Of a stretch of DNA of 64,000 bases, positions 38,481 to 47,166 are shown one piece after another. The notes beneath the pieces were generated by a model. The model did not search any database, was not told the DNA's origin, and worked only from the letters and a program-made list of their open reading frames with translations. The position numbers were made by a program, and so were the translations under genes. Every line of letters begins with the position of its first letter. Within the stretch, counting starts at the first letter, position 1. This DNA comes from Prevotellaceae bacterium (GTDB lineage: Bacteria; Bacteroidota; Bacteroidia; Bacteroidales; Bacteroidaceae): assembly GCA_028723525.1 (NCBI GenBank), contig JAQYET010000023.1, forward strand, positions 1 through 64,000, given 5' to 3'.

Positions 38481-38954
38481 AGGCTGTATATCTTTCTCCA
38501 GAAAACAGCCTTTGAAACCATATTCGCGGCATGTAAATTCGGGGGTAGAACAGAAGTAGGTTACTTCGGCACATGTGCATAGTTCGCCGTTCTGCCACAG
38601 TTCTGACTCGATGAACACCACCTGACGCATGCGCTTGGTAATTCTTGCACGCATCTCCACCTTGTCAACAATGGTCATCGGCTTGATATACTTCGTGTCT
38701 ATACGACTGGTTACGCCCATAGTCTGCAACTTGCGGAAAACCACCCAGCCTGCCACTTCGTCGAGCATCATGCACTGAATACCGCCATGCAGAGTGTTCT
38801 TCCACGACTGATAGCTAAGTTCGGGCTGCCAGTAAGAAACTATATCATCACATTCTTCCCAAAATTGCAACTTCAGCCCTTTCTCGTTTGTCGGGCTGCA
38901 GCCGGGACAAGAATAGCCCGGGACCTGCAACCACGGATTTTGGATTTTATCCAT
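38406..38954 (-). CDS. Hot-dog-fold thioesterase (PaaI-like)
   Basis: 182 residues. LHGGIQCMMLDEVAGWVV is the hot-dog helix with a catalytic-type Asp/Glu, followed by IDTKYIKPMTIVDKVEMRARI. A CPGCSPTNEKGLKL segment near residue 15 is shared by close relatives. The substrate is unknown, probably an acyl-CoA. The last 25 residues (SSYQVSPRIYSEEDEKEECE) are charged and encoded antisense to rodA. Confidence 0.8.
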   Translation of the reverse strand: MDKIQNPWLQVPGYSCPGCSPTNEKGLKLQFWEECDDIVSYWQPELSYQSWKNTLHGGIQCMMLDEVAGWVVFRKLQTMGVTSRIDTKYIKPMTIVDKVEMRARITKRMRQVVFIESELWQNGELCTCAEVTYFCSTPEFTCREYGFKGCFLEKDIQPLSSYQVSPRIYSEEDEKEECEAPK

Positions 38955-38984
38955 ATCAGATACACATTTTATCGGAGCAAAAAA

Positions 38985-39449
38985 CTATTTCTTCCTTATC
39001 CTTATCCCCACATCGGCAATGCCGGGCACAATCTCGCGCTTCATGTAGTGGCGAACCCTCACTTGCAGTGAGTCGCCGGCATGGAGCGCGAGTTGTTTCA
39101 GCGGATAGTCATACTCGTAGAAAGCAATCCCCCGACCGCGGTTATTGCCCTCCTTGTCAGTGACACGGCAGTTCAGGGTGTCACAGAAATGACGTTTGCC
39201 GGGGAACACGGTCTGTTCCACTATTAGCGTAAGACCCATGAAAGGATAGTCGTTGTTGACGCGCAGGGTCAGTTCTTCCCTGTAATTGCCGTCTGAAGGC
39301 ACGGCAGGCACGGCAAACGTCAGCGTATCATTACGCTCCCACCCCACTATCCGAGTGTGCTCGAAATGATGATACACCGTGTCTGTCTCGCATGCCACGA
39401 GCAAAAGCGACGACAATATCAGTGAAAAGCAGCGCAGTCTTATCTTCAT
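38985..39449 (-). CDS. gldH: Gliding motility lipoprotein GldH
   Basis: 154 residues from ATG 39449 (MKIRLRCFSLILSSLLLVAC), which gives a proper lipoprotein signal with Cys20. An in-frame ATG 24 nt upstream lies within the ricT end and is unlikely. TDTVYHHFEHTRIVGWERNDTLTF and YPFMGLTLIVEQT match GldH. In non-gliding Bacteroidota GldH still occurs with unknown task, sometimes near type IX secretion genes. Confidence 0.85.
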   Translation of the reverse strand: MKIRLRCFSLILSSLLLVACETDTVYHHFEHTRIVGWERNDTLTFAVPAVPSDGNYREELTLRVNNDYPFMGLTLIVEQTVFPGKRHFCDTLNCRVTDKEGNNRGRGIAFYEYDYPLKQLALHAGDSLQVRVRHYMKREIVPGIADVGIRIRKK

Positions 39450-39469
39450 ACCACTGATGAAAGTCATTC

Positions 39470-40714
39470 TCAAGACGTTTCGCCGGGACGTTGCTCTGCG
39501 TTGTTTCGCGACTGGCGAGGCTGTCCGTGACGTCCTTCTCTGCCTCCGTTCTGGCGGCGACGCGGTTCTCCCCCGCCCTCTCTCGGCGGTTGCGTGCCAC
39601 GCGCGCCCTGCTGTCGTGCCGCTTTGGGCTTCTTCTTTTTACGGTTTTTATCAAACCTTGTAACGTCGCCCTCGAACATTTCAACGGCGTTGTTGCCCTC
39701 CTGCTGCGCTCCGTTTTCCGACAAGGTAGCGGGTTTTTCGCCCATCCTGTTCATCTCTATTATCTGCATCGCGCGCTTTCCGGTGATTGTCTCAAGGTTG
39801 GCTGCGAGCCGCTTGTCGGTGGAATAGGTTATCAAGCCGGCAAGGATATCGCTCTTGAAGAAATAATAATCCGCGTCGAGAGTCTCCAGAACCACCTCGC
39901 GACTCGGCAGTTTCCGGCTCGCCTCGATGTAGTTGTCAACCTCATAGTTCAGGCAGCACTTCAGTTTGGCGCACATTCCTGCCAGTTTCTGCGGATTGAG
40001 CGAGATGTCCTGAAAGCGCGCGGCGTTGGTACTTACGCTGCTGAAGTTCTTCATCCATGTGGCGCAGCACAGTTCTCGCCCGCAAGGTCCTGTCCCTCCG
40101 ATGCGCCCGGCCTCCTGTCTTGCCCCAATCTGCTTCATCTCTATCCTCACGTGGAACGTCGCGGCGAGGTCTTTTATCAGTTGTCTGAAGTCCACCCTTT
40201 CGTCTGCTATATAGAAGAATATCGCCTTGTTGCCGTCGCCCTGATATTCCACGTCGCCGATTTTCATGTTCAGTCCGAGTTTTTTGGCTATCTGCCGACT
40301 CTCTATCATGGTGGCATGTTCGCGGCTCTTAGCCTCGCGATACTTATCCATATCCACCTGTCTTGCCAGCCGGTAGATGCGTTTTATATCGTCGGCAGAC
40401 TTCAGGCACGCCTTTTCCACCTGCATTTTCACCAGTCTTCCGGTGAGAGTGACCACCCCGATGTCATGTCCCGGACTCGCCTCCACCGCTACCACGTCGC
40501 CCTTTTTCAAGTCGAGGTGATAGATATTGTGATAATATCCCTTTCTTGTATTCTTGAACTGCACCTCCACGAGGTCGGTATCTTCGTTTATTCCGGGCAC
40601 GTCGGCAAGCCAGTCGTAAGTGTTCAGCTGGTGGTCCTGCCGTCCGCATCCCCTTTTGCAGAGCCCGCGACCGGCGCACGTGAATATTCTGAATTGCATG
40701 TTTTTATAATCCAT
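39470..40714 (-). CDS. ricT: PSP1-domain protein RicT/YaaT-like
   Basis: 414 residues. The PSP1 core contains GTGPCGRELCCATWMKNF and KLAGMCAKLKCCLNYE, whose cysteines bind iron-sulfur clusters in characterised RicT. The C-terminal 100 residues are low-complexity and basic (KKKKPKAARQQG, then RRRQNGGREGRHG), likely disordered and nucleic-acid-binding. It lies 8 nt after holB and 20 nt before gldH, an operon often seen in Bacteroidota. Confidence 0.88.
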   Translation of the reverse strand: MDYKNMQFRIFTCAGRGLCKRGCGRQDHQLNTYDWLADVPGINEDTDLVEVQFKNTRKGYYHNIYHLDLKKGDVVAVEASPGHDIGVVTLTGRLVKMQVEKACLKSADDIKRIYRLARQVDMDKYREAKSREHATMIESRQIAKKLGLNMKIGDVEYQGDGNKAIFFYIADERVDFRQLIKDLAATFHVRIEMKQIGARQEAGRIGGTGPCGRELCCATWMKNFSSVSTNAARFQDISLNPQKLAGMCAKLKCCLNYEVDNYIEASRKLPSREVVLETLDADYYFFKSDILAGLITYSTDKRLAANLETITGKRAMQIIEMNRMGEKPATLSENGAQQEGNNAVEMFEGDVTRFDKNRKKKKPKAARQQGARGTQPPREGGGEPRRRQNGGREGRHGQPRQSRNNAEQRPGETS

Positions 40715-40722
40715 CCTTAATA

Positions 40723-41862
40723 TTATTTTCTCATTATCGCCGCAATCATCCTCATCGCCACGTCGTAGAACACCATCTTGGCGTTGGCATTCTGTCCGAT
40801 GTCTCTGATTGCGGTGCCGAATATCTCGTCTATCTCTATTACGTTGGCTTCGTTGATGAAGCGTGCGAACCTCACCGCGAACTCCTCCTCCTCCATTGTC
40901 ATATAGATGAGGTCGGGATTGCGGAAGTTATACATGAAGTTTTCGCGCACGAGGTGTTGGAAGTAAGCCAGCATGCGCTTCTGTCTCTCGCGCCCCAACG
41001 CTGCCACTCCTTCGCTCCAGCCCTTCAAGTCCTTAACGTTGCGGGCATAAGCCAGCCGCATCAGTTGTTTGAACAGTTCGAGGAAGTTGTTGTTCTCGTT
41101 GCCGGCATCAAGTTCTTCGAGAGCCTTTATCCAGTCGCCGTTGGCAACGCGCGCTATCCTGTGCGCCATGTTGCCGTCTATTGCCCTGCGCTCCGCCAAT
41201 GCTTTCTCCAGTGCCGGCGTGTCTATCTTCTTCATATCGATGCGCTGCACACGGCTGCGTATTGTGGTCAAGAGGCGTTCCGGCTCCTCGCAGACCATGA
41301 TGAACACGGTTTGCTGCGGCGGTTCTTCTATTATTTTCAGCATTTTGTTTGCGCAGTCCTCGCGCATACGCTCCGGCAGCCAGATGATGTTCACCTTGAA
41401 ACCGCCCTGACTCGACTTCATGGAGAGTTTTCTTATGAGCACCTCGCTCTCTGCCACATAAATCATTGCCTGCTGATTGGCGGCGTTCATCTTCTCAAGC
41501 CAGCGGTCGATAGTGAAATATGGTCCTTCGGCAAGCATCTCGCGCCACTCCCGGGCAAAGTCGTCGCTCACCATCTTGTGGTCGGCAGGAGTGCCTGTCG
41601 GCTTTATCACGGGGAAGGTGAACAGCAGGTCGGGATGTGACCACGAACGAAGCATGGCGCACTGCGGACAACTGTTGCACGAGTCGCTGCCGCCCTCTTT
41701 GTCGCCACAGAGCAGATACGAGGCAAAGGCAAGGGCGAGAGCCATCTTTCCGCAGCCTCTCGGACCGCAGAACATCATGGCATGGGGCACGCGCCCTTCC
41801 GCCGCCATCCTTAGCAGCCGCTCCCGAGTCTCTTCCTGTCCTATCACTTCACTGAATTTCAT
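40723..41862 (-). CDS. holB: DNA polymerase III subunit delta'
   Basis: 379 residues from ATG 41862 (MKFSEVIGQEETRERLL). AAA+ clamp-loader features: Walker-A-like FCGPRGCGKMALALAFA, and a zinc-module cysteine set (CNSCPQC with an upstream Cys). EEPPQQTVFIMVCEEPERLLTTIRSR is the sensor 1/SRC region. First gene of holB-ricT-gldH. A -7 box TAATTTTG lies at 41894-41887. Confidence 0.9.
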   Translation of the reverse strand: MKFSEVIGQEETRERLLRMAAEGRVPHAMMFCGPRGCGKMALALAFASYLLCGDKEGGSDSCNSCPQCAMLRSWSHPDLLFTFPVIKPTGTPADHKMVSDDFAREWREMLAEGPYFTIDRWLEKMNAANQQAMIYVAESEVLIRKLSMKSSQGGFKVNIIWLPERMREDCANKMLKIIEEPPQQTVFIMVCEEPERLLTTIRSRVQRIDMKKIDTPALEKALAERRAIDGNMAHRIARVANGDWIKALEELDAGNENNNFLELFKQLMRLAYARNVKDLKGWSEGVAALGRERQKRMLAYFQHLVRENFMYNFRNPDLIYMTMEEEEFAVRFARFINEANVIEIDEIFGTAIRDIGQNANAKMVFYDVAMRMIAAIMRK

Positions 41863-42061
41863 ATAGCCCCAACTGCCATTTGGTTGCAAAATTACGAAAA
41901 AAACTCACCACTGCAAAGAAACGCAACTCTTTTCTTTCTTTTTACCCGATAGTGTCCTGCATATCTTTTCGATAGGGAGCAGGGGCAGGGCAGATGGTGG
42001 CAAGCGGGAGGTTTTGCGTCTGCAGCGGAGTGATAATATCAGTGCACCACAGCCCGAAAAA

Positions 42062-42250
42062 CATAGCTTTTCGCTAACCGATTGAGTATTTCTTACTTGC
42101 GCAAAGCGCATCTTTCGCCTACCAAAATCGCCGAAATTGCAAAGTAAAATCGCCGATTTTACCGACCAATTTCGCCGATTTTGGTAGGCAATTTCGGCGA
42201 TTTCACTTTGCGATACGCATCAAAAAACGCTGCGTTACGCCGCTAAGTTC
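42062..42250 (-). repeat. Intergenic hairpin repeat, copy C
   Basis: The core unit (42139-42211) is 73 nt, bounded by GCAAAGTAAAATCG and CGATTTCACTTTGC, with three AATCGCCGATT units inside. The flank to 42250, read on the minus strand (TTAGCGGCGTAACGCAGCG), matches the left part of copy A, so this copy is inverted relative to A. The rest of 41895-42330 holds no gene. Confidence 0.75.
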
Positions 42251-42338
42251 TAAGTAAGAGTGCCCTTGTCATCGTGTCACAAAAGCCGGCGAGAGTCACA
42301 ATATGACTTGAATATTCTGAAAAAAAAAATCAAAATCC

Positions 42339-42369
42339 TTGGCAGTTTGAAGTGATTACACTATCTTTG
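42339..42369 (+). promoter_or_regulatory. Promoter of rsmI, nearly leaderless
   Basis: -33 TTGG from 42339 and -7 TATCTTTG at 42362-42369. The ATG at 42379 is only 9 nt from the -7 box, so the 5' leader would be about 5 nt. Confidence 0.7.
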
Positions 42370-42378
42370 TCGGGACTT

Positions 42379-43065
42379 ATGGGAGTTTTATACGTTGTTC
42401 CCACGCCTGTGGGTAATATGGAAGACATCACGCTTCGAGCCATAAAAGTGCTGAAAGAAGCCGATTTCGTGCTTGCGGAAGACACACGCACGTCGGGCAT
42501 TCTCTTGAAGCATTTCGACATAAGCAACAAGTTGGTGTCGCACCATAAATTCAACGAGCACGGCACAAGTGCAGCCGTTGTGGAGCGACTGCTTGCCGGA
42601 GCCACGGCAGCACTCATCAGCGATGCCGGCACTCCGGGCATAAGCGACCCGGGATTTCTGCTCATACGCGAGGCGGTGAAAGCCGGAGTGGAGGTGCAGT
42701 GCCTGCCGGGAGCCACGGCGATGATACCGGCATTAGTGTCCAGCGGACTGCCCTGCGACCGCTTTTGCTTCGAAGGCTTCCTGCCGCAGAAGAAGGGACG
42801 CCGGTCGCGCATCAAGGCTCTCGCCGGCGAGGAACGCACAATGGTGTTCTACGAGTCGCCCTATCGGGTGCTGAAACTGCTGGAACAACTCGCCGAGGAG
42901 TTCGGAACAGAGCGCAGGGTGAGCGTGTGCCGCGAAATATCAAAGATACACGAGGAGTGTGTGCGCGGAACTCTCGATGAGGCAATGGCGCACTTCCGTG
43001 AGCACGAACCACGAGGAGAGTTTGTCGTAGTGGTGGCAGGAAACGACCCCGCCACGAAGAGTTAA
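42379..43065 (+). CDS. rsmI: 16S rRNA (cytidine-1402-2'-O)-methyltransferase
   Basis: 228 residues from ATG 42379 (MGVLYVVPTPVGNMEDITLRA); codons further upstream overlap the promoter. The tetrapyrrole-methylase-like fold shows LAEDTRTSGILLKHF and ALISDAGTPGISDPG. It methylates C1402 in the decoding centre. Usual RsmI is about 230-280 residues, so it is complete. Confidence 0.95.
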   Translation: MGVLYVVPTPVGNMEDITLRAIKVLKEADFVLAEDTRTSGILLKHFDISNKLVSHHKFNEHGTSAAVVERLLAGATAALISDAGTPGISDPGFLLIREAVKAGVEVQCLPGATAMIPALVSSGLPCDRFCFEGFLPQKKGRRSRIKALAGEERTMVFYESPYRVLKLLEQLAEEFGTERRVSVCREISKIHEECVRGTLDEAMAHFREHEPRGEFVVVVAGNDPATKS

Positions 43066-43111
43066 TAGTACACTTTAATATTAGTTTGGTTTTTATTTTT
43101 ATTATAATGAC

Positions 43112-43957
43112 ATGAAGAAATTAGTGTTTTTCGCAGCCTGCATGACGGCATTGGCAGCATGCACGGGCAACAAAGTCTCTGATGCCCCGGGCGCAACGAT
43201 GAGCGACTCGCTGCAGAGGATTGTTGAACAAAAGGAGAATGAAATCAATGATATCATGGGAACTCTCAATGACATCAACGAGGGATTGCGTGAAATCAGT
43301 GAGGCGGAAGGTCGCGTAACGCTGGCACGTGCCGGCGAAGGGGCAGACAACAGGCAGAAACTGCGCGAGGATGTAAAATTCATTCAGGAGCGAATGAACC
43401 AGAACCGCGAACTGCTTGACAAGCTCCGCCAGCAACTGCGGGAGAGTTCTTTCAAGGGAGACCAGCTGAAGCGCACCGTGGAGAACCTCACGAAACAACT
43501 CGAACAGAAGGACATCGAACTGCAGAAACTGCGCGAGGAACTCGACAAGAAGGATATTCACATCACCGAACTTGATGAGACAATATCTAATCTGAACACC
43601 GACGTGAGCAACCTCAAGACCGAGAGTGAGCAGAAGAGTTCGACCATCAGTAATCAGGACAAGCAGCTGAACACGGCATGGTTTGTGTTCGGAACGAAAA
43701 AGGAACTGAAAGAACAGGGCATCATTGACGGAAGCCGGGTGCTGCGCGGCAACTTCAACAAGAGTTACTTCACGAAGATTGACATCAGAGTGCAGAAGGA
43801 GATAAAACTCTACTCGAAGAAGGCAGAGATGAAAACATCTCACCCGTCAAGCAGTTACGTTCTCGACAAGGATGCCAAGGGACAGTTCATCCTCCGCATC
43901 ACCGACCCGCAGACGTTCTGGAGCACAAGCAAGTATCTCGTAATAGAGGTTAAATAA
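43112..43957 (+). CDS. Coiled-coil lipoprotein of unknown function
   Basis: 281 residues. Lipoprotein signal MKKLVFFAACMTALAAC with Cys17, then a long coiled coil at about 30-190 rich in Glu, Lys and Gln with heptad leucines, and a compact C-terminal domain beginning NTAWFVFGTKKELKEQGII. The same domain order occurs in other Bacteroidota envelope proteins of unknown role. It probably spans the periplasm from a membrane anchor. Confidence 0.82.
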   Translation: MKKLVFFAACMTALAACTGNKVSDAPGATMSDSLQRIVEQKENEINDIMGTLNDINEGLREISEAEGRVTLARAGEGADNRQKLREDVKFIQERMNQNRELLDKLRQQLRESSFKGDQLKRTVENLTKQLEQKDIELQKLREELDKKDIHITELDETISNLNTDVSNLKTESEQKSSTISNQDKQLNTAWFVFGTKKELKEQGIIDGSRVLRGNFNKSYFTKIDIRVQKEIKLYSKKAEMKTSHPSSSYVLDKDAKGQFILRITDPQTFWSTSKYLVIEVK

Positions 43958-43978
43958 AACGAGCAGAGGGGTGGCTGT

Positions 43979-44431
43979 TCACCCTCTCTTCTTGGCAAAG
44001 AAATCTACCATCAGTCGGCGGCATTCTTCTTCAAGGATGCCGCCAACTGCTTTTGCACGCGGGTGGAGTGCTTCGGGGGCATATCGGCGATAGCCGCGCT
44101 TCTCGTCGGGAGCACCGTAAACCACCCTCGAAACCTGCGCCCATCCTATCGCGCCGGCACACATCGTGCATGGCTCCACGGTGACATAGAGGGTGCAGTC
44201 GGTGAGATACTTCCCGCCGAGGGCGTTCTCGGCTGCCGTGACAGCAAGCATCTCGGCATGGGCAGTGACGTCGTTGAGCCTCTCGGTCCGGTTGTGGGCA
44301 CGCGAGATAATCCTGCCACCGGCAACCACCACGGCTCCTATCGGTATTTCTCCCTCTGCCAGTGCCGCACGAGCCTCGTCGAGAGCACGGCGCATAAAGA
44401 GGATGTCTCTCTGAAGTTCTTCGTTTATCAT
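43979..44431 (-). CDS. tadA: tRNA-specific adenosine deaminase
   Basis: 150 residues from ATG 44431 (MINEELQRDILFMRRAL). The zinc site is HAE at 58-60 and PCTMC at 87-91, with Glu60 as proton shuttle. It converts A34 to inosine in tRNA-Arg(ACG). A -7 box TATCTTTG ends 4 nt before the ATG, so transcription would begin at the start codon itself. Confidence 0.92.
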   Translation of the reverse strand: MINEELQRDILFMRRALDEARAALAEGEIPIGAVVVAGGRIISRAHNRTERLNDVTAHAEMLAVTAAENALGGKYLTDCTLYVTVEPCTMCAGAIGWAQVSRVVYGAPDEKRGYRRYAPEALHPRAKAVGGILEEECRRLMVDFFAKKRG

Positions 44432-44435
44432 GATG

Positions 44436-44443
44436 CAAAGATA
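44436..44443 (-). promoter_or_regulatory. -7 box of tadA (leaderless arrangement)
   Basis: TATCTTTG on the minus strand with the start codon 4 nt downstream; the -33 region shows no TTTG. Confidence 0.5.
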
Positions 44444-44541
44444 ACGTTTTTTTTGCTCCCCGACGGGCATTGCAGCGCGTAAAATCGGGCGGGGGAGCAA
44501 AAAACACTATGGCGCAATGTCACTTTGTTCGAAATATTTCA

Positions 44542-44549
44542 TAACTTTG
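44542..44549 (+). promoter_or_regulatory. -7 box of birA
   Basis: TAACTTTG, 11 nt before the birA ATG; the predicted leader is about 7 nt. The -33 region is weak. Confidence 0.5.
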
Positions 44550-44560
44550 CATGCAATAAT

Positions 44561-45310
44561 ATGGATTGCAAGGTAATATATAGGGAGGAGATAGGGTCAA
44601 CGAACAATTTCCTGCGCGAGTATGACGGCGGAGAGGATATGGTCGTGGCGTGGACCGACTTTCAGACTGCCGGGCGCGGTCAAGGCATCAACCGGTGGGA
44701 AAGCGAGCGCGGAAAGAACCTCACATTCAGCATCTTGATACATCCCAAGGAGGTCGATGCCGCAGGGCAGTATGTCCTCTCGATGCTGGCTGCCGTGAGC
44801 ATCAGCGAATACCTTGCGGACGTGCTGCATCGCGACATACGGGTGAAATGGCCCAACGACATCTATGTTGACGACATGAAGATTGCCGGGATACTGATAG
44901 AGAGCCGCCTGTCGGGACAGCATATAAAGGACTGCATCATCGGCATTGGGCTGAACGTAAACCAGAGGGTGTTTGAGAGCGATGCGCCAAATCCGGTCTC
45001 GATGTCGCTCGTTGACGGCAGGAAGCACAACCGCGAGGAGGTGTTGCAGTCGCTGTTGCGCCTTTTCATGCGGCGGTTGGAGCACTTCGACAGCGAAGAA
45101 ATACGACGCAGTTACCGCAACCGGCTGTATCGCCGAAGCGGAATGCACCGTTATCGCGATGCCGCCGGTACGTTCATGGCAGAGATTATCACCGTGGAGG
45201 ACGACGGGCACATAGTGCTGCGCGACACCGAGAACCGCGAGCGTCGTTATGCTTTCAAGGAGGTGGCATTCGTGCCGGAGCCGAAGAGGGACAAACAAAA
45301 CAGGGCATGA
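44561..45310 (+). CDS. birA: Biotin-[acetyl-CoA-carboxylase] ligase
   Basis: 249 residues from ATG 44561 (MDCKVIYREEIGSTNNFL). Catalytic motifs are TAGRGQGINRWES (biotinyl-5'-AMP loop) and VKWPNDIYVDDMKIAGILIE. No N-terminal DNA-binding domain, so it is the enzyme-only form and not the repressor. It attaches biotin to carboxylase carrier proteins. The next gene starts 1 nt after its stop. Confidence 0.94.
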   Translation: MDCKVIYREEIGSTNNFLREYDGGEDMVVAWTDFQTAGRGQGINRWESERGKNLTFSILIHPKEVDAAGQYVLSMLAAVSISEYLADVLHRDIRVKWPNDIYVDDMKIAGILIESRLSGQHIKDCIIGIGLNVNQRVFESDAPNPVSMSLVDGRKHNREEVLQSLLRLFMRRLEHFDSEEIRRSYRNRLYRRSGMHRYRDAAGTFMAEIITVEDDGHIVLRDTENRERRYAFKEVAFVPEPKRDKQNRA

Positions 45311-45311
45311 C

Positions 45312-45956
45312 ATGGCAGAATTTATCCCGAATAAAGGCAATTACAGGCAACTGAAAGTGTATCAGGTGACAGAAAGCATTTACGACACGGCTTTCTACTT
45401 CGCTCATCATTACCTTGAAAAGGGCGACCGCACGACAGACCAGATGATACAGGCTGCCCGGTCGTGCAAGCAGAACATCGTGGAGGGGAGTGCCGCAGCC
45501 ACGATGTCGAGCGAGACGGAACTGAAACTCATGAACGTGGCACGTGCAAGTCTGCAGGAACTGCTGCAGGACTACGAAGACTATCTCCGTGTGCACGGCA
45601 TGAAGATGTGGCAATACGACGACCCGCGCTGTGTGCAGACACGCCATGTGCTGCGCCAACACAACGAGAGCAGTTTCTATCGCGAGCGTCTCCCGCTGCG
45701 TTCTGCCGAAACGATTGCCAACATCGCCATAACAATGATACATCAGGAGGATGTTATGCTGCGCCGACTAATCGACAGACTCAAGCGCGACTTCCTGCTC
45801 AATGGCGGAGTGAGAGAACAGATGAGCAGGGCAAGGAGGGAATATAGGGCTAATCAGACTGAGCAGACTGAGCAGGCAAATCAGGCAAATCAGGCTAATC
45901 AGGCTAATCGGACTAATCCGCCCAATCCGCAGACTCCACCCAACCGCTCCGATTAG
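45312..45956 (+). CDS. Four-helix-bundle protein with suffix domain and repeat-encoded tail
   Basis: 214 residues from ATG 45312 (MAEFIPNKGNYRQLKVYQV). QMIQAARSCKQNIVEGSAAA and ELLQDYEDYLRVHG match the four-helix-bundle (S23-like) family with its Bacteroidota suffix form. The last 35 residues are a low-complexity tail of Thr, Glu, Gln, Ala, Asn and Pro, encoded by 9-nt repeats such as AATCAGGCT. The function is unknown. The family also includes Avd of diversity-generating elements, but no reverse transcriptase is present. Confidence 0.8.
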   Translation: MAEFIPNKGNYRQLKVYQVTESIYDTAFYFAHHYLEKGDRTTDQMIQAARSCKQNIVEGSAAATMSSETELKLMNVARASLQELLQDYEDYLRVHGMKMWQYDDPRCVQTRHVLRQHNESSFYRERLPLRSAETIANIAITMIHQEDVMLRRLIDRLKRDFLLNGGVREQMSRARREYRANQTEQTEQANQANQANQANRTNPPNPQTPPNRSD

Positions 45957-46010
45957 ACCGATTAGTCCGATTGGGCGGATTAGACGGATTAGTCCGATTA
46001 GCCCGATTAC
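45850..46010. repeat. Nonamer tandem repeats forming a long hairpin
   Basis: About 45850-45935 carries units AATCAGGCW and AATCSGACT inside the gene end; 45948-46010 carries GATTAGNCC units beyond the stop. The two arrays are complementary (for example AATCGGACTAATCCG and its reverse complement), so the transcript can fold into a long stem before pyrH. Confidence 0.7.
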
Positions 46011-46041
46011 CATTCAAATTCTTAAACCTTAAAATAACATT

Positions 46042-46752
46042 ATGTCAAGATTTAAACGTATTCTATTAAAGCTCTCGGGCGAAAGCCTTATGGGTAGCCA
46101 GCAGTATGGCATAGACCCGGAGCGGTTGGGCGACTATGCCCGACAGATAAAGGAAATCCACGAAATGGGTGTCCAGATAGGTATTGTGATTGGCGGAGGT
46201 AACATCTTCCGTGGCGTTAGCGGAGCACAAAAGGGCTTCGACAGAGTGAAAGGCGACCAAATGGGTATGCTTGCAACGGTGGTCAACTCGCTCGCTCTCA
46301 GTAGTGCCTTGGAAGCGGAAGGCGTGAAGAACAAGGTGCTCACGGCTATCCGCATGGAGCCGATTGGCGAGTTCTACACAAAATGGCGCGCCATAGAAGC
46401 AATGGAGCAGGGCTATGTCTGTATCTTCTCTGCCGGCACAGGCTCGCCCTATTTCACCACCGACACCGGCTCGTCGCTGCGCGGACTGGAGATTGAGGCA
46501 GATGTGATGCTGAAGGGCACGCGCGTTGACGGCGTATATACCGCCGACCCGGAGAAAGACCCTGCAGCAGTAAAGTTCACCGACATCACCTACGATGAGG
46601 TGCTCGCGCGCGGACTGAAGGTAATGGACCTCACCGCTATCTGCATGTGCAACGACAACAATCTGCCTATATATGTCTTCAACATGGACGTGGTGGGCAA
46701 CCTGAAAAAGGTTATCGACGGTGAGGAGATAGGAACTTTGGTTCATCATTGA
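46042..46752 (+). CDS. pyrH: UMP kinase
   Basis: 236 residues. LKLSGESLMG at the start, VIGGGNIFRG, and the nucleotide-binding AGTGSPYFTTDTGSSLRGLEIEAD region are diagnostic. It makes UDP from UMP with ATP in pyrimidine synthesis. The gene is complete and is followed by a terminator. Confidence 0.97.
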   Translation: MSRFKRILLKLSGESLMGSQQYGIDPERLGDYARQIKEIHEMGVQIGIVIGGGNIFRGVSGAQKGFDRVKGDQMGMLATVVNSLALSSALEAEGVKNKVLTAIRMEPIGEFYTKWRAIEAMEQGYVCIFSAGTGSPYFTTDTGSSLRGLEIEADVMLKGTRVDGVYTADPEKDPAAVKFTDITYDEVLARGLKVMDLTAICMCNDNNLPIYVFNMDVVGNLKKVIDGEEIGTLVHH

Positions 46753-46768
46753 TGCCTCGCTGAAAACG

Positions 46769-46808
46769 AAAAGAGATGTCTGTTCCTAAGAACAAGACAT
46801 CTCTTTTT
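46769..46808. terminator. Bidirectional terminator between pyrH and the ferredoxin gene
   Basis: AAAAGAGATGTCT (46769-46781) pairs with AGACATCTCTTTT; the inner GTTC/GAAC extends the stem. T runs exist on both strands. Confidence 0.9.
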
Positions 46809-46852
46809 GATTTCTAACAATTATTCTCTGTCCCGAAACGGGACTCTCCACA

Positions 46853-47020
46853 TTAAGGAAGAGAGATAGCCTCTGACGGGCAGACACCTGCGCAAGTGCC
46901 ACACTCTGTGCACTCGTCCGGATTGATAGAATAACGTTCGCCTTCAGAGATTGCTCCTACCGGACATTCGTCGATACATGTACCGCATGCGATGCAGTCT
47001 TCGCTAATTACGTAAGCCAT
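46853..47020 (-). CDS. 2[4Fe-4S] ferredoxin
   Basis: 55 residues: MAYVISEDCIACGTCIDECP, then the second cluster site CTECGTCAGVCP. Two CxxCxxCxxxCP motifs bind two [4Fe-4S] clusters, as in clostridial-type ferredoxins of anaerobes. It is a cytoplasmic low-potential electron carrier. Single gene on the minus strand with a palindromic operator at its promoter. Confidence 0.95.
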   Translation of the reverse strand: MAYVISEDCIACGTCIDECPVGAISEGERYSINPDECTECGTCAGVCPSEAISLP

Positions 47021-47066
47021 AATGTTTTTATTTAACCAGTTAATATTGTTATTACTTTTTGCTCTG

Positions 47067-47108
47067 CAAAGATAATCAAATACACCATAAATACCTAATA
47101 ATAGGTAT
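47067..47108 (-). promoter_or_regulatory. Ferredoxin promoter with palindromic operator
   Basis: -7 TATCTTTG at 47074-47067. The palindrome ATACCTA-ATAA-TAGGTAT (47091-47108) covers the -33 position. It has the same 7-4-7 layout as the site at 1732-1749. Confidence 0.6.
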
Positions 47109-47166
47109 ATGATTTTATATTTATTAACCTTTGTAAAATTGGAAATGGCTTCTTTTGGAAGACGCG

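Noticed and set aside
45312..45956. Diversity-generating retroelement (Avd-like four-helix protein)
   Set aside because: No reverse transcriptase, template or variable repeat pair in the surrounding sequence; the gene sits between birA and pyrH.
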